Shown one piece after another: positions 49,392-58,521 of a stretch of 64,000 bases of DNA. Source of the DNA: Mesorhizobium sp. dw_380 (lineage in GTDB: Bacteria; Pseudomonadota; Alphaproteobacteria; Rhizobiales; Rhizobiaceae). Position numbers and translations under genes: made by a program. Within the stretch, counting starts at the first letter, position 1. Every line of letters begins with the position of its first letter. Below the pieces are notes generated by a model, which made no database searches, had not been told where the DNA came from, and saw only the letters and a list, made by a program, of their open reading frames with translations. Location of the stretch: NCBI RefSeq assembly GCF_018588885.1, contig NZ_JAFFIW010000035.1:1-64000 (forward strand), given 5' to 3'.

Positions 49392-50408
49392 TCACCTTCT
49401 CACCCGCGACTTCAGCCACCGATCAAAAGCCACCGCCAGGATCAGGATCAGGCCGATGACGATGCTTTGCGTGTAGGACGAGACATTGTTGAACTGCAGA
49501 CCGTTCTGCAGCACGCCGATGAGGGCCGCGCCCACCACCGTTCCGCCGACCGAGCCGATGCCGCCGAACAGCGAGGTGCCGCCGATGACGACGGCCGAGA
49601 TGACCGTCAGCTCGTAGCCGATGCCGGCGACCGCTTCCGAGGAGTTGAGCCTGGCCGACAGCACGAAGGCGGCGAGCCCGGCGAAGAAGCCGACGATGAC
49701 ATAGACCGAGATCAGGATGCGGTCGACGCGCAGGCCAGACAGCCGTGCCGCCTCGGCATTGCCGCCGACGGCGTAGACGGCACGGCCATAGCGGGTGTAG
49801 CGCAGCACGATGTGGCACAGGATCGCGGCAATGGCGAAGATGATCGCCGGCACCGGCACCGGGCCGATCAGCCCCGTGCCGAACCAGCGCATGGAGGCGT
49901 CGAAGCCCGAGATCGGGCCGCCATTGGAGATGGTCAGCGTCAGCCCGCGAAACACCGTCAGCCCGCCCAGCGTGACGACGAAGGGCGGCACTTTCAGCCT
50001 AGTGATGGCGAGCCCCTGCACGCCGCCGGCCGCCGCCCCCACCATGACGGCGGCGAGCAGTGCCGCGAACCAGCCATAGCCCTGCGTGCCTGAGGTCGAC
50101 AGCGACAGCGTGTTGGCCGCACCGCCCTTGGCGACGACGGCCGCGACCATGCCGCAGAAGGCGAGCAGCGAGCCGACCGACAGATCGATGCCGGCGGTCA
50201 GGATGACGAAGGTCATGCCGAGCGCGATCAGCCCGGTGATCGAGATCTGCCGCGTGATGTTGAACAGGTTGATCGGGTCGATGAAGCTCGGCTTCAGCAC
50301 GGTGAAGACGACGACCAGGGCCGCCAGGAACATGAGCGGCCCGAAACTCATCAAGAGCCTTGCGATCGTCGCGCCGCCGCGCTGGTTCTGCTCCTCGGCG
50401 ATGCTCAT
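49392..50408 (-). CDS. Sugar ABC transporter permease, RbsC type
   Basis: The 338-residue membrane protein has about eight to ten hydrophobic segments and the RbsC-type motifs NLFNITRQISITGLIALGMTFVILTAGIDLSVGS and EAVAGIGYELTVISAVVIGGTSLFGG. It forms the channel of the importer encoded with the two genes upstream. Its start overlaps the ATPase stop by four bases. Confidence 0.93.
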   Translation of the reverse strand: MSIAEEQNQRGGATIARLLMSFGPLMFLAALVVVFTVLKPSFIDPINLFNITRQISITGLIALGMTFVILTAGIDLSVGSLLAFCGMVAAVVAKGGAANTLSLSTSGTQGYGWFAALLAAVMVGAAAGGVQGLAITRLKVPPFVVTLGGLTVFRGLTLTISNGGPISGFDASMRWFGTGLIGPVPVPAIIFAIAAILCHIVLRYTRYGRAVYAVGGNAEAARLSGLRVDRILISVYVIVGFFAGLAAFVLSARLNSSEAVAGIGYELTVISAVVIGGTSLFGGIGSVGGTVVGAALIGVLQNGLQFNNVSSYTQSIVIGLILILAVAFDRWLKSRVRR

Positions 50409-52000
50409 CGTGCCTGCCCCTCTGCGTCCTGCCGCCCTGAATCCTGCCGCTCGGTATCCTGCTTGTCGAGCGCCATCAGTTCCATCAGTTTTTCCTCGTT
50501 TGCCTCGACGCCCGGCATCTCGCCGGTGATGCGGCCCCGGCGCATGGTGACGATGCGGTCCGACACCGCCAGCACTTCGGGCAGTTCGGACGAGATCATC
50601 ATCACCGCTATGCCGCGCGCCGCGAGCTGCACCAGGATCTGGTGCACCTCAGCCTTGGCGCCGACATCGACGCCGCGCGTCGGCTCGTCGACGATCAGCA
50701 CTTTCGGATCGCGCGCCAGCCAGCGGGCCAGGATCACCTTCTGCTGGTTGCCGCCAGACAGGCCCTCGATCGCCTGCTCGGCCGAAGCCATGCGGATCGA
50801 CAGCATCTTCCTGAAACCGGCAAGCGCGTCGCGCTCGCGCCGCTCGGCCATGAAGCCGAAGCCGTTGCTGAAGCGGCCTAGAGAAGCGACCGAGAAATTC
50901 GGCAGGATGCCGAGTGCCGCAAAGATCGCCTGGTGCTTGCGGTCCTCCGGCACCAGGCCGATGCCGAGCGCGATGGCATCGGCCGGCGAGGCCGGCGCGA
51001 TTTGCCTGCCGTCGAGCGTGATGGTGCCCGCCGCGATGCGGTCGGCGCCGAAAATGGCGCGCGCCAGTTCAGTGCGGCCGGAGCCGACAAGGCCGGCGAC
51101 GCCGAGGATTTCACCCGCCTTGAGATCGATGTCGACGCCGTCGAGCACGATGGCATGCGGCGCCTCGGGATCACGCACGGTGCGCAAGCCGCGCACCGAC
51201 AGCACGACATCGCCGGCGACCGCGCGCAGCACAGGCCGCGCATAGAGCTCGGAGGCGGCGCGGCCGACCATCTTCTCGATGATCCGCGGCAATTGTATCG
51301 GCCCGCCTTGGCGGTCGAGATGCCCGGCCAGCCGGCCGTCGCGCAGCACGGTCATGCGGTCGCAGATGGCGACGGCCTCCTCCAGCCGGTGGGTGACGAA
51401 CATGACGGCGACCTTGTCCCGGCGCAGCCGGTCCATGATAGACAAAAGCCGCTGCACCTCGGTCTCGGTCAGCGCCGAAGTCGGCTCGTCCATGATGATC
51501 AGCCGGCTTTTCAGCGACAGCGCGCGGGCGATCTCGACCAGCTGCTGTTCGGCCACCGACAGCGCCGAGACCGGCGTCATCGGATCGATGGAAAGGCCGA
51601 CGCGGGCGATGATGTCGCGGGAGTCCCGCTCCATGCGCCGCCAGCTCACCAGCCCGAGCGGCCCGGTCGGCGCGCGGCCGATGAAAATATTCTCCGCCAC
51701 CGTCAGCGTCGGGATCAGGCTGAGTTCCTGGTAGATGGTGACGATACCGAGCCGCTTGGCATCCTGCGGGCTCGACGGCTGGTAATCGGTGCCGTCGAAA
51801 ACGATGTGCCCACTGGACGGCGGCATGACCCCCGACAGGATTTTGAGCAGCGTCGACTTGCCGGCGCCATTCTCGCCGAGCAGGCCGAGGATTTCGCCGG
51901 GGTGGATATCGAGCGAGACATCGCTGAGCGCGGTCACGCCGGCGAAATGCTTGGTGAGCCCCTCGACGGCAAGCAGGACGGGTGCGGCTTCAGCTGGCAA
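50405..52000 (-). CDS. Sugar ABC transporter ATPase, RbsA/MglA type
   Basis: A 531-residue protein with two ATPase modules. The first has GENGAGKST, LSVAEQQLVEIARAL and IMDEPTSAL. The second has the family's altered P-loop GLVGSGRTELAR, then LSGGNQQKVILARWL and VDEPTRGVD. I choose the TTG at 52000, which has GGGAG seven bases upstream. The ATG at 52141 would translate straight through a family II repeat into an unrelated N-terminus, and no ATG lies nearer to the domain. Confidence 0.92.
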   Translation of the reverse strand: MPAEAAPVLLAVEGLTKHFAGVTALSDVSLDIHPGEILGLLGENGAGKSTLLKILSGVMPPSSGHIVFDGTDYQPSSPQDAKRLGIVTIYQELSLIPTLTVAENIFIGRAPTGPLGLVSWRRMERDSRDIIARVGLSIDPMTPVSALSVAEQQLVEIARALSLKSRLIIMDEPTSALTETEVQRLLSIMDRLRRDKVAVMFVTHRLEEAVAICDRMTVLRDGRLAGHLDRQGGPIQLPRIIEKMVGRAASELYARPVLRAVAGDVVLSVRGLRTVRDPEAPHAIVLDGVDIDLKAGEILGVAGLVGSGRTELARAIFGADRIAAGTITLDGRQIAPASPADAIALGIGLVPEDRKHQAIFAALGILPNFSVASLGRFSNGFGFMAERRERDALAGFRKMLSIRMASAEQAIEGLSGGNQQKVILARWLARDPKVLIVDEPTRGVDVGAKAEVHQILVQLAARGIAVMMISSELPEVLAVSDRIVTMRRGRITGEMPGVEANEEKLMELMALDKQDTERQDSGRQDAEGQAR

Positions 52001-52034
52001 GGGTGGCTCCCGGATTGTAGTAAGTCGCGGGACA

Positions 52035-52194
52035 GCGCCCCCCTCTGTCCTGCCGGACATCTCCCCCACGAGGGGGGAGATTGGCAGTTTTGCCGGCAGC
52101 GCCTTTTCTGCAGGGCTGGTAATTGGCGAAAGCGGAGACAACGGCCGATCTCCCCCCTTGAAGGGGAGATGGCCGGCAGGCCAGAGGGGGGCGC
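52035..52194. repeat. Family II inverted-repeat element, copy 3 (160 bp)
   Basis: Arms GCGCCCCCCTCTG ... CAGAGGGGGGCGC; the core (ATTGGCGAAAGCGGAGAC) is the reverse complement of the core type in copies 1 and 2, so this copy is inverted. It lies inside the sugar importer operon between the binding-protein and ATPase genes, where it may lower expression of the downstream genes. Confidence 0.85.
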
Positions 52195-52235
52195 TGTCCC
52201 GCCAGCCTTGCCAATGAGCTTTTCCCCGCCAAGTT

Positions 52236-53183
52236 CTACTTCGTCTCGCTCAGCCTCTCCGCCTTGTCGAGATTGTCCTTGCCGATGACGATCGGCGTCA
52301 AAAGCACCAGCTTCTCTTTCGGCTCGGTCTTGTTCTTGGCGTAGGCGACGGCGATCTGCACGGCGGTGCGCGACTGCTGGCCGGGGAACTGTTCGACCGT
52401 GCCGGCGAGCTTGCCGTCGCGGACCGCGACCAGCGCTTCCGGCAGCGCGTCGAAGCCATAGATCTTGACGTCGGTGAAGTTGCGCGCGGCGCACGCTTCG
52501 AGCGCGCCGAGCGCCATGTCGTCATTGGCGCAGATGATGGCGTCCGGCTTGCCGTTGGCGGCAAGGCCGGCTTCCGTCACCGACAGCGCCTCGGCGCGAG
52601 CGAAATTGGCGGTCTGCTCGAAGATGATCTGATATTTGTCCTTCAACGGATCGAGCACATTGTGGACGCCCTTGTTGCGGTCGATCGCGGGGCCGGCGCC
52701 GGGCTGGCCCTGCAGGTGGAACAGCTTGGCGCCGTTGGGAAACGCCGCCACCATGGCCTTGGCCTCCGCCTCGCCGCCCTTGACATTGTCGGCGCCGACA
52801 TGGGCCAGGATTCCCGCGACACCCTCGACGCGGCGGTCGATCGTCACCACGGGAACGCCCGCCTTGACCGCTTCCTCGATCGCCGGCGCCAGCGCGTTGA
52901 CGTCAAGCGGCGAGATGACGATAGCGTTGACCTTCTGCACAAGTGCGGCCTCGATGTCGGCGGTCTGCTTGGTGGCCGAGTTCTGGCCGTCGCTCTCGGT
53001 CAAATTGACGCCCTGGGCCTGGGCCTCGGCCTTGATCTCGTTCAGCATGTGCACGAAGAACGGAAAGCCGAGATTGGGCACCGATCCGAGGATGGTGAGC
53101 TTGTCCTGCGCAAACACCGAGGGTGCGGCAAGCATCATGGCGCCGAAGGCCGCGGACGACAGCAGGAATTCACGTCTGTTCAT
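52236..53183 (-). CDS. Sugar ABC transporter substrate-binding protein, RbsB type
   Basis: The 315-residue protein begins MNRREFLLSSAAFGAMMLAA, a signal with a twin-arginine-like motif. A periplasmic binding protein 1 fold follows: ILGSVPNLGFPFFVHMLNEIKAEAQAQGV, VNAIVISPLDVNALAPAIEEAVKAGVPVVTIDRRV, IICANDDMALGALEA. It captures a sugar, probably a pentose or related polyol, for the permease. GGAGGA precedes the ATG at 53183. It is the first gene of a three-gene operon. Confidence 0.93.
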   Translation of the reverse strand: MNRREFLLSSAAFGAMMLAAPSVFAQDKLTILGSVPNLGFPFFVHMLNEIKAEAQAQGVNLTESDGQNSATKQTADIEAALVQKVNAIVISPLDVNALAPAIEEAVKAGVPVVTIDRRVEGVAGILAHVGADNVKGGEAEAKAMVAAFPNGAKLFHLQGQPGAGPAIDRNKGVHNVLDPLKDKYQIIFEQTANFARAEALSVTEAGLAANGKPDAIICANDDMALGALEACAARNFTDVKIYGFDALPEALVAVRDGKLAGTVEQFPGQQSRTAVQIAVAYAKNKTEPKEKLVLLTPIVIGKDNLDKAERLSETK

Positions 53184-53514
53184 GGTTGATCCTCCTCCAC
53201 AAGAACGCACGGCCCCGGAAACCGGGACGGTTTCAGGAAGGATCATGCGTCAGTTCAAAGTGTTGGAGCATCCTCCTTGCGTTCGACACGCATGCCGCTC
53301 CAGCTGATCGCCGTTGCAAACCTGCCTCCCATCGGCATCAGCATTGGGATGCTAACCCAGGGTCAACCATTTGTGCAACATCGATATAACAGAGTTGGGC
53401 GGCCCATTATCGGAATTGCCGGATTTTTGATTGGGGCGTCCTGCCCTGCCTGAGAGACGCGACGCTGCGCCAGCCTGACGGACTTGTCGGCTTTCGCTGG
53501 CTTTCCCATTTCTG
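53184..53514. other. Intergenic region upstream of the sugar importer
   Basis: About 330 bases between the importer operon and hicAB. The minus strand should hold the importer promoter (GTTGACC near 53360 is one -35 candidate). No gene or strong palindrome stands out. Confidence 0.45.
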
Positions 53515-53549
53515 TTGAAAGCCTGCCCGTCAATGTGTATAAATACACA
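53515..53549 (+). promoter_or_regulatory. hicAB promoter and operator
   Basis: TTGAAA-N17-TATAAA is a good vegetative promoter. The -10 lies inside the palindrome TGTGTAT-AA-ATACACA (53534-53549), whose last base is the first base of the hicA ATG. HicB-type antitoxins bind such sites to repress their own operon. Confidence 0.75.
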
Positions 53550-53734
53550 TGAGTAGCGCCGACATTATTCGCCTGCTGGAAGCTGACGGCTGGTTCGAGG
53601 TTGCCCGAAAGGGTCATGCGCAATTCAAACACCGCGGCAAGCCAGGACGGGTCACCGTGCCTCATCCCAGGCGCGATATCCCGATAGGCACTCTACGCAG
53701 CAGCTAAAAGCAATCTGGACTGAAACTGAGGTGA
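53549..53734 (+). pseudogene. hicA: HicA mRNA-interferase toxin with a premature stop
   Basis: The frame starts MSSADIIRLLEADGWFEVAR and has RVTVPHPRRDIPIGTLRS, typical HicA. A TAA at 53705-53707 interrupts it, yet the same frame resumes with KQSGLKLR and stops at 53734, just where a normal HicA would end. A single base change (for example GAA to TAA) explains this. The usual GSH around the catalytic histidine reads GHA, as if a serine codon was lost. Both changes suggest an inactive toxin. HicB follows intact. Confidence 0.8.
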
Positions 53735-53739
53735 CGGAC

Positions 53740-54141
53740 ATGAAGCAGTATATCGGACTTATCCATAAGGATGCCGGCAGCGACTTCGGTGTGTCTTTCC
53801 CTGATTTCCCCGGCGTGATCACCGCCGGCAAGGATCTCGATGACGCCCGGTCCATGGCTGAAGAGGCCCTCGCCCTCCACATCGAAGGGTTGGTCGAGGA
53901 TGGCGATGCCGTTCCGGAGCCTTCCAGTTTAGAGGCTGTGATGGCGGACGCTGACAACCGTGACGGTGTTGCAATCCTGGTCGCGGTGAAGACCGAGGCC
54001 AGGAAAACTGTGCGTATCAACGTGACGCTGCCGGACGACGTTCTCCAACGGATCGATGCCTTTGCCGAAGCCCATGGCTATACTCGATCCGGGTTTCTCG
54101 CGAAGGCGGCTGAAAAGGTGATGGAGCTTGAAACGGCCTGA
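53740..54141 (+). CDS. hicB: HicB antitoxin
   Basis: The 133-residue protein has the HicB partial RNase-H-like fold (YIGLIHKDAGSDFGVSFPDFPGVITAGKDLDDARSMAEEALALHIEGL) and a C-terminal ribbon-helix-helix DNA-binding domain (TVRINVTLPDDVLQRIDAFAEAHGYTRSGFLAKAAEKVM). It neutralises HicA and represses the operon. GAGG precedes the ATG at 53740; a GTG nine bases earlier is also in frame. Confidence 0.92.
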   Translation: MKQYIGLIHKDAGSDFGVSFPDFPGVITAGKDLDDARSMAEEALALHIEGLVEDGDAVPEPSSLEAVMADADNRDGVAILVAVKTEARKTVRINVTLPDDVLQRIDAFAEAHGYTRSGFLAKAAEKVMELETA

Positions 54142-54234
54142 TGCAGGTCGAACAAAGTGACCTCTGTTTTGAGAGAAGACGGCATGCGCAGGAATGGGGC
54201 CTGAACCTTCCAAGCCGATGAGCCGGAGATAACC

Positions 54235-54933
54235 ATGAAGCCACAAGTCATCTGCCACATGCTGGCGTCGCTCGACGGCAGTCTCCATCCGAGCCGCTAC
54301 ACCACAAGCCCGGACGGAACCCGGGCCGAATGGTCGAGCCTCTACGAGCACATTCACAATGAGCTGGCGGGCGATGCCTGGATCGTCGGACGCGTCACCA
54401 TGGCCGAGATGAGCAAGGCCGGCGCGCACCCACCGGCCAATGCCGGCAAGGTCGACCGGCCGTATCACTTTGCGCAAGGCGGCGCAGCTACCTATGCGGT
54501 TGCCCTCGATGCCTCGGGCAAGCTCCACTTTGCCAAACCCGACATCGGCGGCGATCATGTCGTGGTGCTGCTCGCCCGCGACGTTGCCGACAGCCACCTG
54601 GCCGAGCTCGCCGCCGACGGCGTGTCCTATATCGTCGCGGAAACGACTGATATCGATCTCGCCGCCATGCTCGAGGTGCTCGGCCGCGAACTCGGCATCC
54701 GCCGGCTGCTGCTCGAGGGCGGTGCCGGCATCAACGGTTCCTTCTTCGCGGCCGGCCTCGTCGATGAGCTGAGTCTTCTCGTTGCCCCCGCGCTTGACGG
54801 ACGAGCGGCAAACCAGGGGTTTGTCGAGTTCGGCGAAAGCGGCCTGGCGGGCAAGATGCAGTTGTCTCTCAAGAGCTGCGAAGCCCTGACGCATGGGCTC
54901 GTCCACTTGCGCTATGCGGTCAGCCCTGGCTGA
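54235..54933 (+). CDS. RibD C-terminal / dihydrofolate-reductase-like protein
   Basis: The 232-residue protein matches the RibD C-terminal domain family: PQVICHMLASLDGSLHPSRY, DAWIVGRVTMAEM, VVVLLARDV and IRRLLLEGGAGINGSFFAAGLVDELSLLVAPALDG. Members are NADPH-dependent reductases, the model being the riboflavin pathway reductase; stand-alone copies have unknown substrates. GGAGATAACC sits before the ATG. It is convergent with the SDR gene. Confidence 0.9.
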   Translation: MKPQVICHMLASLDGSLHPSRYTTSPDGTRAEWSSLYEHIHNELAGDAWIVGRVTMAEMSKAGAHPPANAGKVDRPYHFAQGGAATYAVALDASGKLHFAKPDIGGDHVVVLLARDVADSHLAELAADGVSYIVAETTDIDLAAMLEVLGRELGIRRLLLEGGAGINGSFFAAGLVDELSLLVAPALDGRAANQGFVEFGESGLAGKMQLSLKSCEALTHGLVHLRYAVSPG

Positions 54934-54951
54934 AGCCGCTTTGCACGTGCA

Positions 54952-55836
54952 TCAGTATCGCATGGCGTCGAGGTCGGCGATCAGCGTCGGGCCGGTCGGG
55001 TGCCAGCCGAGCCGAGCCTGGGTCAGCGCGCTGGAGGCCGGCAAATCCATCGCGGCGAACATGGCCATCCAGCCGAAATGCTCCGCCGCCTTTTCCGGCC
55101 CGATCGAAACGACCGGCACGTTGAGGCCCCGGCCAAGCGCCTCGGCGATCTCACGCACCTCGACGCCTTCTTCGCCGACCGCGTGATAGCGGGCGCCCGG
55201 CTGCCGCTTTTCCACGGCGAGCCTGTAAAGCCGCACCGCATCCATGAGATGGCCGGCCGGATAGCGATTGCGGCCTTCGCCGACATAGGCCGAAACGCCC
55301 TTCTGGCGCGCGATGTCGATGAGCGGCGAGATGAGGCCCTGCTTGACCGGGTTGTGAACCTGCGGCAGCCGCACCACCGACAAATTGACGCCAGCCTCCA
55401 GCAGCGCATTGCCGGCGAGTTCGGAAGCGACACGCGGATTGGGATGGCTTGGGTCGAAGACGTCCTCGCTCGCAAGCTCGCCATGTCCAGGGCTGCCTGC
55501 GCCGGTCCCGGAGGTGATCACCAGCGGCCGGTCGGAGCCCGTGAGCGCTTCCCCGAGGGCCGTGATGACGCGCCTGTCCTTTTCGCAATTCTCGACAAAC
55601 CGCGAGAAATCATGGTCGAACGCGGTGTGGATCACGGCGTCCGCCTTCGCCGCGCCGTCGCGCAGCCCCTCGGGCTCCTCGAGGGTTCCGCGATGCACCT
55701 CGGCGCCCGCCGCGATGAGAGCCTCGGCGCCCGCGTCGGAGCGGGTGACGCCGACCACCTGATGGCCTGCCTTGAGGAGTTCGGGAACCAGCGCCGAACC
55801 GATGAAACCGGTCGCGCCGGTGAGAAAGATACGCAT
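54952..55836 (-). CDS. Extended SDR, NAD-dependent epimerase-like
   Basis: The 294-residue protein begins MRIFLTGATGFIGSALVPELLKAGHQVVGVTRS (the TGxxGFIG cofactor loop) and shows GTLEEPEGLRDGAAKADAVIHTAFDHDFS and LVITSGTGAG. Atypical extended SDRs of this kind often lack the usual YxxxK, and I see none clearly here. It is divergent from an XRE regulator, with a palindrome between them, and is probably its target. Confidence 0.88.
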   Translation of the reverse strand: MRIFLTGATGFIGSALVPELLKAGHQVVGVTRSDAGAEALIAAGAEVHRGTLEEPEGLRDGAAKADAVIHTAFDHDFSRFVENCEKDRRVITALGEALTGSDRPLVITSGTGAGSPGHGELASEDVFDPSHPNPRVASELAGNALLEAGVNLSVVRLPQVHNPVKQGLISPLIDIARQKGVSAYVGEGRNRYPAGHLMDAVRLYRLAVEKRQPGARYHAVGEEGVEVREIAEALGRGLNVPVVSIGPEKAAEHFGWMAMFAAMDLPASSALTQARLGWHPTGPTLIADLDAMRY

Positions 55837-55888
55837 GCAAAATCTCCTGCACAGTTGCCCGCGCAGTATCGCCGGTCTATTATTCCAT

Positions 55889-55904
55889 TAAAGTAGTGAC
55901 TTTA
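55889..55904. promoter_or_regulatory. Palindromic operator between the SDR and XRE genes
   Basis: TAAAGT-AGTG-ACTTTA is a perfect 6-base inverted repeat in a 78-base AT-rich divergent promoter region. The XRE protein encoded at 55915 is the natural candidate to bind it. Confidence 0.55.
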
Positions 55905-55914
55905 TCATGGTATA

Positions 55915-56760
55915 ATGACTAACAGGATGCCCAACAATTCCGCCGGCTCGCTCGCAGCCTTCCTGAAAGACCGGCGCACCCGGCTCGACCCGGCCTCGTT
56001 CGGCTTTTCCGGGCGCCGGCGCACACCAGGGCTGCGCCGGGAAGAGGTCGCCCAGCGCGCCAACATCAGTCCGACCTGGTACACATGGCTGGAACAGGGC
56101 CGCGGCGGCGCGCCCTCGGCCGATGTGCTGAACCGCATCGCCAAGGGGCTGCTGCTGACCGAGGCCGAGCGCGAACATCTTTTCATGCTGGGGCTCGGGC
56201 GCCCGCCCGAGGTCCGCTATATCGGCGCCGACGGCGTCAGCCCTCGCCTGCAGCGCCTGCTCGATACGCTCGAGGCAAGCCCCGCTCTGATCAAGACGGC
56301 CACCTGGGACGTCGTGGCCTGGAACCGCGCCGCGCAAATCGTGCTGACCGACTACAGCACCCTGCCCGCCGGCCAGCGCAACATCCTGCGCTTCATGTTC
56401 CGCAGCCCCGTCATCCGCGAAAAACAGCACGATTGGGAAAGCCTCGCCCGTTTCGTGGTGGGCGCCTTCCGGGCCGATGCGGCGCGCGCCGGCGCGGTCT
56501 CAGAGGTTGCCCAGCTGGTGGACGAGCTTTGCAGCGTCAGCCCCGAATTTGCCGCCCTGTGGCGGGAAAACGACGTGCTCAGCCACGGCGACGGGACAAA
56601 GCGCCTGAAGCACCCGGAACTCGGCGACATCGAGCTGGAATATTCGGGGTTCGCGGTCGACGGCCGGCCGGATCTGAGCATGATCGTCTATAACCCGGTC
56701 GACAGCGCCGTCGCCGACCGCATTCGCGCCCTGGCCCGGCGGCTCAACGGCAAACCATAG
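55915..56760 (+). CDS. XRE-family regulator with MmyB-like ligand domain
   Basis: The 281-residue protein has an N-terminal helix-turn-helix (LAAFLKDRRTRLDPASFGF...RRTPGLRREEVAQRANISPTWYTWLEQGRG) and the MmyB-like C-terminal domain (TWDVVAWNRAAQIVLTDYSTLP, NILRFMFRSPVIRE, LKHPELGDIELEYSGFAVDGRPDLSMIVYNP). This class often represses a divergent oxidoreductase gene. There is a second ATG four codons in. Confidence 0.92.
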   Translation: MTNRMPNNSAGSLAAFLKDRRTRLDPASFGFSGRRRTPGLRREEVAQRANISPTWYTWLEQGRGGAPSADVLNRIAKGLLLTEAEREHLFMLGLGRPPEVRYIGADGVSPRLQRLLDTLEASPALIKTATWDVVAWNRAAQIVLTDYSTLPAGQRNILRFMFRSPVIREKQHDWESLARFVVGAFRADAARAGAVSEVAQLVDELCSVSPEFAALWRENDVLSHGDGTKRLKHPELGDIELEYSGFAVDGRPDLSMIVYNPVDSAVADRIRALARRLNGKP

Positions 56761-56786
56761 ACGACCAATGCGATAGCGCCTCTCCC

Positions 56787-57233
56787 TCAGCGCCGTTCGC
56801 ACACCGCCTTCAGGATCCGCAGGGTCGGACCCCAATAGAGGTTGGCGTGCGGACGGATCGCCGGTTCAGCGAAGTCGCTGAGCGTCAGCGTCAGCAGCGT
56901 GCCGCCGTCCGCCGGTGCCAGGGCAAAGCTGACCACCGTGTGGTTTTCGGGCGCGTCCGCCAGGCGTGAAGCCGACAGCGTGCTCCAGTAGCTGTAGGCG
57001 AAGCTCTTCTGCGGCTCGAACATCCGAACCGTGCCGTGGTTCTCGAACGGCATGCCGTGCAGCACACCACGTATGACGATCGCGCCACCTTCATGTCCCT
57101 GCAGGCTGACGGTCAATTCCTCGTCGGACATCCATTGCGGGATCATCCCGGGCGTGGTCAGCACCTGCCAGACCTCGGCCGGTCCGGCATCGATGGCGAT
57201 AGTCTTGACGATCGGCGCGGAGGGATCGGTCAC
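56787..57233 (-). CDS. SRPBCC/AHSA1-type protein at the end of an arsenic operon
   Basis: The 148-residue protein is an AHSA1-like START-fold protein: IVKTIAIDAGPAEVWQVLTTPGMIPQWMSDEELTVS and FEPQKSFAYSYWSTLS...LLTLTLSDFAEPAI. Such proteins bind hydrophobic ligands or assist chaperones. The GTG at 57233 lies seven bases after the MFS stop. It is the fourth gene of the arsR-flavoprotein-MFS-SRPBCC operon; its role there is not known. Confidence 0.82.
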   Translation of the reverse strand: MTDPSAPIVKTIAIDAGPAEVWQVLTTPGMIPQWMSDEELTVSLQGHEGGAIVIRGVLHGMPFENHGTVRMFEPQKSFAYSYWSTLSASRLADAPENHTVVSFALAPADGGTLLTLTLSDFAEPAIRPHANLYWGPTLRILKAVCERR

Positions 57234-57240
57234 CGCCCGG

Positions 57241-58521
57241 TCACCGCGACTGTGGAGTTGAGGCCATCGCCGCCCCCGAGGGCGCAGCATGGGGCGCGGC
57301 CGCATCGGCCATACCGCTCCTGTCACGCCTGCGCGCTTGCCGGCTGATCGCCGCCACGGCGGCGAAGGCCGCGATGCCGAATAGCCCGACCACGACATTG
57401 AGCCACAAGGCCGGGAGGACGCCGAGGCCCCCGATCATCAAGGTGAGGCCGAACGGGGCGAAGGCGGAACTGAACTGCCGCGCCGCCGTGATCCAGCCGA
57501 CATAGGAGCCGTAGCGCTCCTGGCCAAACAATTCGAGCGGCAGCGTGCCGCCGACAATGCTCATCAGGCCCGAGCCGAACCCGAAAAGCACGGCGAACAG
57601 CATGGCGCCGGGAACGGAAGGCGCCATGAGCAGCAGCACCGCAAGGCCGCCGGCCAATGCGGCGGTCGCTCCGAGCGCCAGCCATGTCTGCGCCAGGCCG
57701 CGGCCGAACAGCATGTTGACCAGCCGGCTCGCCACTTGCGACGGGCCAAACAGGCTCGCCACCAGCACCGAGGCGCCGCCGAGACCAACCAGGGTGAGCA
57801 GCGGCACCATCTGCACAAGGATTGCCGAGAGCACGAAGCCCTCTACGGCAAATCCGGTCAGCACCAGAACGAACAGGGGCGACCATCGCCGGTCGGGCGC
57901 GGGGCCCGACAGGCCGGCGGTGACCGGGAGAATTCTCTGCGTCCCCTTGCCCGCGCGGCCCGGAAGCCGGGCCAGCCACCAATGGATCGGCAGGCAGACA
58001 AAGGCGTTGAGCGCGGCAAACAGAATGAGAACCTCGCGCCAGCCGAGATGCTGGTGCAGCAGCGTCGTCAAGGGCCAGAACAGGGTCGAGGCGAAGCCGG
58101 CGATCAAGGTGAGATGGGTGATGCCGCGACCCGCACCGCCGAGCTGCACGATGGCGACGAAAGCGGTGCTGTAGAGGACGAAGCAGGAGGCGAGTTCCAT
58201 GGCCAGCACGCCGATCGCAAAGCCGGCGCGCCCCGGCGCCAGCGCGCACAAAAGCAGCGCGCCCGCCGCCGCCAGCGATCCGGGCACCATCAGGCGCCCT
58301 GCCCCGACCCTGTCCGCCAGGCTGCCCGCGAAAGGCGACAGAACAGCGCTTGCCAGCAGCGACACCGACAGCACGGCGAACACCCATTGCTGCGACCAGG
58401 CGAGCTCCACTGCCACCGCCGGCGCCAGGATGCTGTAGCTGTAGTAGAGCGTGCCATAGCCGATGATCTGGGTGGCGCCCAGCGCCCAGATGGCGGAAGC
58501 GGGGATCTTGCCGTCGCTCAC
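57241..58521 (-). CDS. MFS transporter in the arsR operon
   Basis: A 426-residue transporter with about 12 membrane segments and MFS features (PFAGSLADRVGAGRLMVPGSL between helices 2 and 3). The GTG at 58521 overlaps the flavoprotein stop (GTGA). Its place behind an ArsR gene and a Cys-rich flavoprotein suggests export of an arsenical, perhaps a product of the flavoprotein; the substrate is inferred. Confidence 0.88.
   Translation of the reverse strand: MSDGKIPASAIWALGATQIIGYGTLYYSYSILAPAVAVELAWSQQWVFAVLSVSLLASAVLSPFAGSLADRVGAGRLMVPGSLAAAGALLLCALAPGRAGFAIGVLAMELASCFVLYSTAFVAIVQLGGAGRGITHLTLIAGFASTLFWPLTTLLHQHLGWREVLILFAALNAFVCLPIHWWLARLPGRAGKGTQRILPVTAGLSGPAPDRRWSPLFVLVLTGFAVEGFVLSAILVQMVPLLTLVGLGGASVLVASLFGPSQVASRLVNMLFGRGLAQTWLALGATAALAGGLAVLLLMAPSVPGAMLFAVLFGFGSGLMSIVGGTLPLELFGQERYGSYVGWITAARQFSSAFAPFGLTLMIGGLGVLPALWLNVVVGLFGIAAFAAVAAISRQARRRDRSGMADAAAPHAAPSGAAMASTPQSR

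Noticed and set aside
52001..52141. ATG start of the sugar ATPase at 52141
   Set aside because: The added N-terminus is the translation of a family II repeat (PISPLVGEMSGRTEGG); TTG at 52000 has a proper ribosome binding site.
14131..52194. CRISPR array from recurrent C/G-rich repeats
   Set aside because: The repeats are dispersed inverted pairs tens of kilobases apart, not regularly spaced direct repeats with unique spacers, and no cas gene is seen.
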